From an uncultured Clostridium sp. (GTDB lineage Bacteria; Bacillota; Clostridia; TANB77; CAG-508), in contig CAMMLF010000107.1 in the NCBI GenBank assembly GCA_946497585.1, positions 1 through 5,588 of the forward strand: a stretch of DNA of 5,588 nt, given 5' to 3'. The position numbers and the translations under genes were made by a program. The notes below the pieces were generated by a model. The model had not been told where the DNA came from. It saw only the letters and a list, made by a program, of their open reading frames with translations, and searched no databases. Positions 1-5,588 of the stretch are shown piece after piece (position 1 is the first letter of the stretch; each line of letters starts with the position of its first letter).

Positions 1-11
1 GCTCACTTGAA

Positions 12-25
12 ATGTTCGAGAACAT
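12..25. repeat. Short perfect palindrome upstream of the operon promoter
   Basis: Bases 12-25 read ATGTTC-GA-GAACAT: two perfect 6-base arms around a 2-base centre. The palindrome lies about 50 bases upstream of the proposed -35 box (78-83). Its size and symmetry would suit a dimeric DNA-binding regulator. The half-sites are ordered GTTC...GAAC, the reverse of the Gram-positive LexA box (GAAC-N4-GTTC), so I do not call it a LexA site. No T-run follows, so it is not a typical terminator. Function as an operator is inference only. Confidence 0.35.
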
Positions 26-77
26 ATATTGGTCTTTTAAATAAATCTATTGAACTGTAATATTTTTTAAGAAATAC

Positions 78-107
78 TTGCATTATAGGAGCAAAAAATT
101 GTATAAT
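78..107 (+). promoter_or_regulatory. Probable sigma-A promoter of the secretion operon
   Basis: A -35-like TTGCAT (78-83; 4 of 6 bases match TTGACA) is followed after 18 bases by a perfect -10 box TATAAT (102-107). Transcription would start near base 114, giving a leader of about 100 nt before the first gene. It is the best promoter match in the window and sits directly before the first gene of a co-directional cluster. A second, poorer pair overlaps it (TTGAAC at 50-55, AATACT at 73-78, 17-base spacer). Promoter-like AT-rich motifs are common in such genomes, so confidence is moderate. Confidence 0.55.
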
Positions 108-196
108 AAAATAGATATAAAATATCAAAACAAAAATTGTGTTTATAAGCTAAATACTAACTTTTTAAAAGATAGACATTACTTTGTAAAACACTT

Positions 197-204
197 AAAG
201 GGAG
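197..204 (+). promoter_or_regulatory. Ribosome binding site fixing the first pilin start
   Basis: AAAGGGAG at 197-204 lies 8 bases before the ATG at 213. The reading frame is open further upstream, with possible TTG starts at 78 and 99. Only the ATG at 213 places a lysine-rich n-region and hydrophobic core at the N-terminus, as needed for export, so this site decides the start. Confidence 0.75.
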
Positions 205-212
205 ACTATATA

Positions 213-578
213 ATGAAAAATAAAAAAAGTCTAAGTAAAAAAATAGCAGGCTTTGTGTTGGCAATAGTAAGCATACTTACTGGCAATAATGTTTATGCGG
301 GTATATCATTACCATCAAATATGAGCGATGTATATTCTGCAAGCGACCCAGTAGCATCATCTATAGGTGGACAAATAATATGGGTAGCACAAATAATACT
401 ATATGCAGCAGCAGTTATAATTGTTATGTTTGCCGGAGTTAAATATATGGGGACAGCACCAGAAGCAAAAGCAGAATTCAAGAAAAAGCTTATTTATATG
501 ACTGTGGGTGCAGTTATACTATTCGCAGCAGGATCGCTAGTAAGAATAATTGGTGGAATGGCAATGAGCAATGTATAA
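213..578 (+). CDS. Pilin-like TrbC/VirB2-family membrane protein, copy 1
   Basis: This is a 121-residue protein, likely the pilin-like subunit of a type IV secretion system. It has a classic signal peptide: Lys-rich residues 2-10, a hydrophobic core at about 11-23, and probable cleavage after Val-Tyr-Ala at 27-29. The mature part of about 92 residues has two hydrophobic helices (about 55-78 and 94-115). They are joined by a short charged loop, TAPEAKAEFKKK (81-92). Signal peptide plus helical hairpin is the architecture of VirB2/TrbC pilins. In Gram-positive systems the product may stay in the membrane or form a short surface structure rather than a long pilus. The ATG at 213 is chosen over upstream TTG codons because of the ribosome binding site and signal peptide. 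A related gene follows after 90 bases. The family call rests on architecture, the loop motif and neighbours. A generic small membrane protein is the alternative. Confidence 0.82.
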   Translation: MKNKKSLSKKIAGFVLAIVSILTGNNVYAGISLPSNMSDVYSASDPVASSIGGQIIWVAQIILYAAAVIIVMFAGVKYMGTAPEAKAEFKKKLIYMTVGAVILFAAGSLVRIIGGMAMSNV

Positions 579-668
579 AATTAATTAAAAAACTAATTAA
601 AATATGAAAAAATATTAATCAAAATATAGAATAACATTATATAATAAACGAAAAGTAAGGGAGAATAT
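579..668. other. 90-base AT-only-like spacer between the pilin genes
   Basis: This is the only sizeable gap inside the operon. It is nearly all A/T. TTAATT (581-586) and AATTAA (595-600) could form a weak 6-base-pair A/T stem with an 8-base loop. There is no G/C stem or terminal T-run, so it is not a convincing terminator. TATAAT occurs at 640-645 but has no good -35 box at a proper distance. The second pilin's ribosome binding site AAGGGAG (657-663) closes the gap. The spacer could be a site of mRNA processing or differential expression, but the sequence does not show it. Confidence 0.4.
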
Positions 669-1052
669 ATGAAAAAATATTTAAAAAGAACAGCAATAGT
701 TATTACTACTCTTATAGCAATACTATGTAGCAATAGGGTATTTGCTCTTAGTGATATCAAAGACACCGGAGATGCATTTTTAAGCCAAGGAAGCAGTGCA
801 TCAAGTCCAATAACTGTACAAGAAGCATGGGATGAGCTTTTACCAATAGCGCAAATATTATTAGCTATAGCATCTGTTGTACTAGTAATAGCTTATATGT
901 ACTTAGGTATACAATATATGATAACAGACCCACAAGGAAAAGCAGATATTAAGCAAAAACTAATTGGATTAGTTATTGCAACTGTTATTATTTATGGCGG
1001 AGTAGGTATTTTCACAATAATAATAAATTTATTTAATTCAATTTTTGCATAA
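669..1052 (+). CDS. Pilin-like TrbC/VirB2-family membrane protein, copy 2
   Basis: This 127-residue protein has the same plan as its upstream neighbour. It has a basic N-terminus (KKYLKR), a hydrophobic core at about 9-20, and probable signal peptidase I cleavage after Val-Phe-Ala (24-26). A polar Ser-rich stretch follows (about 27-55), then two membrane helices (about 58-86 and 98-124). The connecting loop ITDPQGKADIKQK (85-97) matches the first pilin's loop in pattern (G-[VI]-x-Y-M-x-T-x-P-x-x-K-A-[ED]-x-K-x-K-L). Cys20 lacks the small -1 residue of a lipobox, so this is not called a lipoprotein. AAGGGAG at 657-663, 5 bases before the ATG, supports the start. The stop lies 16 bases before the VirB3-like gene. 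The two copies are clearly diverged, so they are probably distinct subunits (major and minor pilin, or pilin and channel component) rather than a recent duplication. Which does what cannot be read from sequence. Confidence 0.82.
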   Translation: MKKYLKRTAIVITTLIAILCSNRVFALSDIKDTGDAFLSQGSSASSPITVQEAWDELLPIAQILLAIASVVLVIAYMYLGIQYMITDPQGKADIKQKLIGLVIATVIIYGGVGIFTIIINLFNSIFA

Positions 1053-1054
1053 AC

Positions 1055-1062
1055 AAAGGAGG
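1055..1062 (+). promoter_or_regulatory. Strong ribosome binding site fixing the VirB3-like start
   Basis: AAAGGAGG (1055-1062) lies 6 bases before the ATG at 1069. An in-frame ATG at 1045 would overlap the end of the preceding gene and place this site inside the coding region, so the start at 1069 is preferred. Confidence 0.85.
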
Positions 1063-1068
1063 AAGGTT

Positions 1069-1515
1069 ATGGGAAGTTACTATATACCAAGTAACAATTT
1101 AAAAGGAGAAAGTAGAATATTATACATATTTACAGCTAAATCTCTCATTTTCACTGCAGTGGGGGCTTTTGTAGGACTAATATTTTACTTCATATTTGGA
1201 GTTATTTTAGGAATAGGCATATTAGGATACATATCCATAGCAATATGTGCAGTAATAGGATATGTTATTGCAACGGTCAAAATCCCTGCTGGAGGCAATT
1301 CAAAGCTTGCCAAAAATGTTGGTGGAGATTCAATAGATGACATAATAAAAAGATATATATTATTTAAAAAGAGCAAAAAGGTATACACATATGCAGTAGA
1401 CAGGAAAGAACCAGACTATAGTAGCGCTTTAGATAATTTTTCACTAGATAATATTATGGGAAAAATAACAGGAACCTCTAAGACAACAAAAACAAATACA
1501 AAGGAGGAAAAATAA
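1069..1515 (+). CDS. VirB3/PrgI-like inner-membrane protein
   Basis: This 148-residue protein fits the VirB3-like (PrgI family) component that partners VirB4 in Gram-positive secretion and conjugation systems. The N-terminus has the family style: a short polar segment with Ile-Pro (6-7), then an FTAKSLIF stretch (21-28) leading into the membrane. Two closely spaced hydrophobic helices follow (about 26-48 and 50-70), separated by a Gly-rich turn. A basic cytoplasmic tail includes KKSKKVYTY (100-108). The last 15 or so residues are a Thr/Lys-rich, probably unstructured end. VirB3 proteins anchor VirB4 to the membrane channel, which matches the gene order pilins, this gene, VirB4 module, VirB6-like. 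The next gene starts one base after its stop, and that gene's ribosome binding site lies inside this coding end, suggesting coupled translation. The call rests on topology, motif style and synteny rather than an invariant residue. Confidence 0.75.
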   Translation: MGSYYIPSNNLKGESRILYIFTAKSLIFTAVGAFVGLIFYFIFGVILGIGILGYISIAICAVIGYVIATVKIPAGGNSKLAKNVGGDSIDDIIKRYILFKKSKKVYTYAVDRKEPDYSSALDNFSLDNIMGKITGTSKTTKTNTKEEK

Positions 1516-1516
1516 T

Positions 1517-2707
1517 ATGGATACAGTACAAATGCTTAATCTTATATTAATAGTTATATTAATTCTTATTTTAGTATTGGGACTTATTGCAGCAATCTTA
1601 ATATTTAAAATGAGAAAGAGCAAAGAACCACAAAACAACAATGAAATACAGATAAAAAATCAAGGACAAGATCAAGCTAAACCTAACCTTATCACTCGTG
1701 ATGGTAAAACAATAGATTCAATATACAAGTTTATGGAATTTGACGAAGTACTAGACAATATGATAGTAAGAAAAGGCAGAAAACAATATGCCATGGTTAT
1801 AGAATGCAAAGGTATAAATTATGATTTGCTTTCAGAAGATGAAAAAAATGCAGTTGAATCTGGATTTATAGAATTTTTAAATACACTTCGCTATTCAATA
1901 CAATTATATGTTCAAACACGAAAGCTTAATTTTGAAGATTTAATACAAAACTATCACAACAGAATTAATGAAGTAGATAATCAAATTGCAAGATTGAACG
2001 CTCAAATAGAAAATGCAAGAAGAAACGGAAACAAAGATCTAGTATCAAAACTAGAATTTGAAAGAAACAGAAAACAAAATATACTTGAATACGGAGAGTC
2101 TATAACAGACTATACAGAAAAGTTAAGCGAAAGTAAAAATATATTACAACAAAAAACATATATTATAATTTCATACTACACAGCAGAATTTGGTGATACA
2201 AGTACTTATTCTAATGACGAGATTGATGATATAGCTTTTTCGGAGCTTTATACAAGAGCACAAACATTAATTAGAGCTTTAACATCAGCAGAAGTAACAG
2301 GTAGAGTTTTAAATTCAGAAGAATTAATGGAATTACTATATGTAGCATACAATAGAGACCAATCAGAAATATACACACTAAGAAATGCACTAAACTCAGA
2401 ATATGACAGATTATATTCAACAGCAAGAGATGTATTTGAAGAAAAGAAAAATAGAATAAATAGACAAATAGAAGAAGATGCTGCAAAATTAGCGTCAAAG
2501 AGCATTATAGATGCAGACAAAGAACAAATGGAAAAGAGAAGAAAAGAAAATCAAATTAAACAAAAAGCGTTAGAAATGGTTGAAGAATACAAAGATGATA
2601 TGAGCAAACCACTATATGAAGCGGCTAAACAAAAAGTAAAAGATGCTAATGTAGAAGAAGCTATTCAAGACAAACCAAAGAGAAGAGTTATAAGAAAAAA
2701 TGTGTAA
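1517..2707 (+). CDS. Membrane-anchored TraC/VirB4 N-terminal-domain-like protein
   Basis: This 396-residue protein has one N-terminal membrane helix (about 7-30) followed by Lys/Arg, which predicts a cytoplasmic C-terminal body. After a polar linker (about 35-65), residues about 68-280 resemble the N-terminal domain of VirB4/TraC ATPases. A strand-like segment YAMVIECKGINYDLLS (91-106) is followed by a helix and SIQLYVQTRKL (127-137). A coiled-coil insertion comes next (about 140-210), then the strand TYIIISYY (214-221) and TSAEVTGRVLNSEELMELLY (256-275), a typical end of that domain. No Walker A or B motif is present, so it is not an ATPase. The last 100 residues or so are a charged helical, probably coiled-coil region ending in a basic tail. 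AAAGGAGG at 1500-1507, 9 bases before the ATG, supports the start. The VirB4 gene follows after 25 bases. I infer an accessory platform subunit tying VirB4 to the membrane. An unrelated scaffold is possible. Confidence 0.65.
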   Translation: MDTVQMLNLILIVILILILVLGLIAAILIFKMRKSKEPQNNNEIQIKNQGQDQAKPNLITRDGKTIDSIYKFMEFDEVLDNMIVRKGRKQYAMVIECKGINYDLLSEDEKNAVESGFIEFLNTLRYSIQLYVQTRKLNFEDLIQNYHNRINEVDNQIARLNAQIENARRNGNKDLVSKLEFERNRKQNILEYGESITDYTEKLSESKNILQQKTYIIISYYTAEFGDTSTYSNDEIDDIAFSELYTRAQTLIRALTSAEVTGRVLNSEELMELLYVAYNRDQSEIYTLRNALNSEYDRLYSTARDVFEEKKNRINRQIEEDAAKLASKSIIDADKEQMEKRRKENQIKQKALEMVEEYKDDMSKPLYEAAKQKVKDANVEEAIQDKPKRRVIRKNV

Positions 2708-2732
2708 CTAAAGAATAGGAGGATTTTCTAAT

Positions 2733-4688
2733 ATGAAGAAAAAGAATAATGAGCAAAGTATAAATAATACAGAAACAGTAAAACAAGAAAAAAGCTTTGT
2801 TGATAATGTAAAAGACTTAAAAGATTTAATTGCTCCATCAGGAATTGATGCAACTAGTACTAACAAGCTAGAAATTATATCATCTACTAGTAAATATGCA
2901 AGAACAATGTTAGTTTCAACATTGCCTAGAATGTGTACGTTCCCACAATTATTAAGAGGTATGTACACATTTGGAGATATAAATGTATCTGTATTTATTA
3001 CTCCTATAAGCGAGTCAAAATCACAAAACGAACTTAATAGAACAATAAATGAACTAGAATCAGAAAGAATAGTTGCACAAGAAAGAGGACAAATAAATAG
3101 AGAAAGTTCGCTAGCACAAAAAAGAGCAGAAGCAGAAGAACTTAGAGATGCTATAGCAAGTGGATTGGATAAATTATTTGAAGCATCTATCATATGTACA
3201 CTATATGCATATAGCATAGAAGAGCTAGATAAACAAACAGAACTATTATCTTCAGAAATGGCAAAAACGCTTACAGGTATGAAAACAGCATGGGCAATGC
3301 AAGAAGACGCATTTAAATCGAACTTACCTTTAGGTGAAGATAAAATTAGAAAAGTACATACATTTGATCGTAGATCAATGGCAACAGTATTTCCATTTAT
3401 CAACTCAGATGTTGGACATGAAAATGGTATACCTATAGGATTTAATAGACAAACAGGCTTGCCAATACTTTATGATAACTTCAGCCCTACACTTAGTAAC
3501 TATAACATGGTTATATTCGGTAAATCTGGTGCAGGTAAAGGTGTTACGATAAAAACATTAATTGCAAGGTCAGCTGTACTTATGGGAATAGAAAGTTTAG
3601 CACTTGATGCAGAAGGCGAATATGGAGTTGTTGCAGATGCACTTGGTGGACTTAATGTAGTAATATCTCCAAGCTCAAATACAATAATAAATCCATTTGA
3701 TATAGAACCAGAAATAACTAGAGATGAAATAACTGGTCGTGAAAAAGTAGTTTTAAATGTAGAAAATAAAGTAGAAGACGTTACACAAATATTACTTACA
3801 ATGGCAAGAGGTAGTACAAGAACAGAAGACGTAAACGAAGTAACAAAGCAGATTATAGCAGAAGCGGCAGCAGACGAATATGCTGCACTTGGCATAACAA
3901 ATGATGTTAACTCTCTATATGAAAGAAACATAAACGGAATAGTTCAAAATAACTATTTAGGAAGAACCAAAAAGAAAATGCCTACAATTGGTTCTTGGTA
4001 TAGAAGACTAGTAACTAATGCTAACCAAAATACAAACCCAGACTACAGAGTACATTACAGTTACCTAGTAAAAGTTATGAAACAATATGTAAGAGAACTA
4101 AATGGACAAATGGCATACTTTGATGGACAATCAACTTTTGACTTATTAGATGGAACATCATTTATAAACTTAGACATATCAAACCTAGAAGAAAGATTTG
4201 CAAGACCACTAGCTCAACAAATACTTCTATCTTGGATTTGGGAAAAATATGTTAAGAAAAACAGTGAAGATAAAACGAAGGCAGGAAAAAAGAGAGTGCT
4301 AGTTGATGAGGCATGGATGTTACTTCCATATCCAGAAGCTGTAGACTTCTTAAACAAAATGGCAAGACGTGCCAGAAAAAGAAACGTATCACTTGCCGTT
4401 GTATCACAAAGATTCCAAGACTTTTATGAAAAATCAGAAGTACAAGCAGTTTTAACATCTTCAGATACAAAGCTATTTTTAGCACAAGATAAATCAGAAA
4501 TACAATATATAAAAGAAGTATTCAAGTTAAGTGAAGGAGAAGCATCTTTCTTAACAACTTGTAGCAGAGGACAAGGCTTATTCAAAGTTGGAGAACAAAC
4601 CGCAATAATGGAAATAGTGCCAACTAAGAAGGAATTTGAGTTTATAGAAACAAATATTAATAAATTACAAAATAGACAGCAAGCATAA
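2733..4688 (+). CDS. virB4: VirB4-family type IV secretion ATPase
   Basis: This 651-residue cytoplasmic ATPase should power assembly or substrate transfer through the membrane channel. After a charged N-terminus, a VirB4-like N-terminal domain covers about 30-215. It contains DLIAPSGID (31-39), YARTMLVSTLP (55-65) and a coiled-coil arm at about 95-142. The P-loop ATPase domain follows (about 245-630). Its Walker A is GKSGAGKG (263-270), then comes LDAEGEYG (291-298), the Walker B RVLVDEAWML (521-530, D525/E526), an Arg-rich stretch ARRARKR (544-550), and VVSQRF (557-561) with the sensor-like Gln559. The DEAW signature together with DxEGEY is characteristic of VirB4/TraC rather than VirB11 or VirD4. 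The residue after the Walker A lysine is Gly270 instead of Ser/Thr. Length is moderate compared with the roughly 800-residue VirB4 of Agrobacterium. AGGAGG at 2717-2722, 10 bases before the ATG, supports the start. Confidence 0.93.
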   Translation: MKKKNNEQSINNTETVKQEKSFVDNVKDLKDLIAPSGIDATSTNKLEIISSTSKYARTMLVSTLPRMCTFPQLLRGMYTFGDINVSVFITPISESKSQNELNRTINELESERIVAQERGQINRESSLAQKRAEAEELRDAIASGLDKLFEASIICTLYAYSIEELDKQTELLSSEMAKTLTGMKTAWAMQEDAFKSNLPLGEDKIRKVHTFDRRSMATVFPFINSDVGHENGIPIGFNRQTGLPILYDNFSPTLSNYNMVIFGKSGAGKGVTIKTLIARSAVLMGIESLALDAEGEYGVVADALGGLNVVISPSSNTIINPFDIEPEITRDEITGREKVVLNVENKVEDVTQILLTMARGSTRTEDVNEVTKQIIAEAAADEYAALGITNDVNSLYERNINGIVQNNYLGRTKKKMPTIGSWYRRLVTNANQNTNPDYRVHYSYLVKVMKQYVRELNGQMAYFDGQSTFDLLDGTSFINLDISNLEERFARPLAQQILLSWIWEKYVKKNSEDKTKAGKKRVLVDEAWMLLPYPEAVDFLNKMARRARKRNVSLAVVSQRFQDFYEKSEVQAVLTSSDTKLFLAQDKSEIQYIKEVFKLSEGEASFLTTCSRGQGLFKVGEQTAIMEIVPTKKEFEFIETNINKLQNRQQA

Positions 4689-4691
4689 TAC

Positions 4692-4697
4692 GGGGTG
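4692..4697 (+). promoter_or_regulatory. Atypical ribosome binding site of the VirB6-like gene
   Basis: GGGGTG at 4692-4697 lies 5 bases before the ATG at 4703. It matches GAGGTG, the complement of the far part of the 16S rRNA tail, with one mismatch. It is weaker than the AGGAGG sites of the preceding genes. The signal peptide that begins exactly at 4703 confirms the start. Confidence 0.6.
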
Positions 4698-4702
4698 TTT
4701 TA

Positions 4703-5588
4703 ATGATAAAAAAAATAATAGTTACATTAACAATTATAATTACATTAATGGCTCTTATAACACCTAAAGCTTTAGCTGGTGATACAATAGAAATACCAAA
4801 CAGTACAACCGACCCAGGCACAGCTTTTAATCAACTATTAGAAGGAGAAGCAACTGTTACATCAGACGATGATGGTTCAAGTGTACAATCACAAGTAGTT
4901 GGGGTAGGACAATCTGAAACATTATTACAAAGCTTAGTTGGAGCATTTGTATCAGCAACAGGTCTTATACCAGATGCAATAAGCAGATTATTATCGGCAG
5001 TAGCTTTAGGTGACAGAGCAAATATGGAGGATAATGCACAGTTAAGTGATTTCTTTACAATAGGAGATTTACTTACAAACAAGTATCCTCTATTTAACAT
5101 AAATTTGTTTGAAGAGACACCTAGTGGACCAAACTCTGAGCTATCAAACACAATCAAAGACAATGTGTCAATTTGGTATGTAACTATTAGAAATATTGCA
5201 GCAGCTGCATGTGCAGTAACACTTTTATATGTAGGCATACGAATGGCAATATCTACAACAGCAGAAGACACAGCAAAATACAAAAAAATGCTTATGAGCT
5301 GGGTTATAGGAGCAATATTATTATTTGTAATTCATTACATTATATTGATAATGATGAAATTAAATGAAATATTTGTTGGTTTTATTACAAATGCAGTAGA
5401 ACAAGATACAAATATAACTGCAATGGAAGAGGCGATGCTTACAATAATTCCACAAAATACTGCTAAAGCAGAAGGTTGGGGAAAATTAGTATACTTAGTA
5501 ATGAATTTTGTAATGCTATTTTATGAGTTAAAATTTTTTATTATGTACCTATTCAGGGTATTAAATATATGTATAATGACTATTATTT
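4703..5588 (+). CDS. VirB6/TrbL-like polytopic membrane protein, 3' end missing
   Basis: The frame starts at ATG 4703 and stays open for 295 codons to the window edge, so the C-terminus is not visible. The protein begins with a probable signal peptide (MIKK, hydrophobic core about 5-20, cleavage after Ala-Leu-Ala at 23-25). An exported polar region follows (about 26-155), with Asp/Ser-rich residues near 54-63 and a mildly hydrophobic segment at about 74-103. Then come clear membrane helices at about 158-182, 197-220 and 262-295. The first two flank a charged loop, ISTTAEDTAKYKKML (183-197). Such polytopic proteins following VirB4 are VirB6/TrbL-type channel components in Gram-positive systems. 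They interact with VirB3, VirB4 and the pilins in the membrane. The gene starts 14 bases after the VirB4 stop. The family call is inferred from helix pattern, loop motif and position. TrbL, VirB6 and CD1107-type relatives cannot be separated without the missing end. Confidence 0.72.
   Translation, partial: MIKKIIVTLTIIITLMALITPKALAGDTIEIPNSTTDPGTAFNQLLEGEATVTSDDDGSSVQSQVVGVGQSETLLQSLVGAFVSATGLIPDAISRLLSAVALGDRANMEDNAQLSDFFTIGDLLTNKYPLFNINLFEETPSGPNSELSNTIKDNVSIWYVTIRNIAAAACAVTLLYVGIRMAISTTAEDTAKYKKMLMSWVIGAILLFVIHYIILIMMKLNEIFVGFITNAVEQDTNITAMEEAMLTIIPQNTAKAEGWGKLVYLVMNFVMLFYELKFFIMYLFRVLNICIMTII

Noticed and set aside
1..60. Open frame from the left edge ending at TAA 58-60, possibly the tail of an upstream gene
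   Set aside because: Only 19 codons are visible, a second frame is also open to about base 44, and the residues match no family I recognise. It could be real but cannot be supported.
139..194. Possible leader structure pairing GTGTTT (139-144) with AAACAC (189-194)
   Set aside because: The six-base stem has a 44-base loop and no extension on either side. Chance pairing is likely, and no riboswitch features are visible.
78..212. N-terminal extension of the first pilin from TTG 78 or TTG 99
   Set aside because: TTG 99 has an AGGAG-like site (87-91), but the extension would put the signal peptide in the middle of the protein, and the region coincides with the best promoter. The ATG at 213 has its own ribosome binding site.
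640..645. TATAAT before the second pilin as an internal promoter
   Set aside because: No acceptable -35 box lies 16-18 bases upstream (the nearest, TTAATC at 615-620, has a 19-base spacer and poor match), and such AT hexamers are expected by chance here.
725..730. Cys20 of the second pilin as a lipoprotein site
   Set aside because: The residues before the cysteine are Ile-Leu, lacking the small residue at -1 needed for a lipobox. Val-Phe-Ala at 24-26 is a better signal peptidase I site.
2708..3403. 231-codon open frame on the minus strand
   Set aside because: It lies almost wholly opposite the N-terminal half of the VirB4 gene, starts with TTG without a ribosome binding site, and its protein is Ser/Ile/Leu-rich low-complexity sequence typical of an antisense shadow in an AT-rich gene.
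3500..3931. 143-codon open frame on the minus strand
   Set aside because: It is opposite the Walker A region of VirB4 and its composition is Ser/Ala/Ile shadow sequence.
4831..5283. 150-codon open frame on the minus strand
   Set aside because: It is fully opposite the VirB6-like gene, which has a signal peptide, membrane helices and operon position. The antisense product shows no coherent domain.

Overview
The window is AT-rich, with heavy use of ATA (Ile), AGA (Arg) and A/T-ending codons, strong AGGAGG-type ribosome binding sites and only TAA stops. This points to a low-G+C Gram-positive bacterium, most likely of the class Clostridia. The species cannot be named from the sequence. TGG encodes Trp and no in-frame TGA is needed, so the standard bacterial code fits.

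All six genes are on the plus strand and look like one operon for the membrane and motor part of a compact type IV secretion (conjugation-type) system. The left 212 bases hold a small palindrome (12-25), a good sigma-A-type promoter (78-107) and a leader of about 100 nt. Two related pilin-like proteins follow (213-578 and 669-1052), each with a signal peptide and a two-helix membrane hairpin. Next come a small VirB3/PrgI-like two-helix membrane protein (1069-1515) and a membrane-anchored, coiled-coil protein resembling a free-standing VirB4 N-terminal (TraC-like) domain (1517-2707). The VirB4-type ATPase follows (2733-4688), and then a VirB6/TrbL-like polytopic protein that runs off the right edge (4703-5588). 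Gaps after the second pilin gene are only 1 to 25 nt. The 90-nt gap between the two pilin genes is the one exception.

In the likely working model, the pilin-like proteins are exported to the membrane. The VirB3-like and VirB6-like proteins form the inner-membrane channel platform. The VirB4 ATPase docks on this platform together with the anchored TraC-like protein and drives substrate or pilin movement. No relaxase, VirD4 coupling protein, VirB8-like protein or cell-wall hydrolase lies inside the window, so the boundaries and cargo of the system (an integrative conjugative element or a resident secretion system) cannot be decided here.

The most interesting points are the membrane-anchored VirB4-NTD-like protein beside a VirB4 of moderate length, a Walker A motif ending in GKG instead of GKS/T, the tandem divergent pilins, and a similar loop motif in both pilins and the VirB6-like protein.
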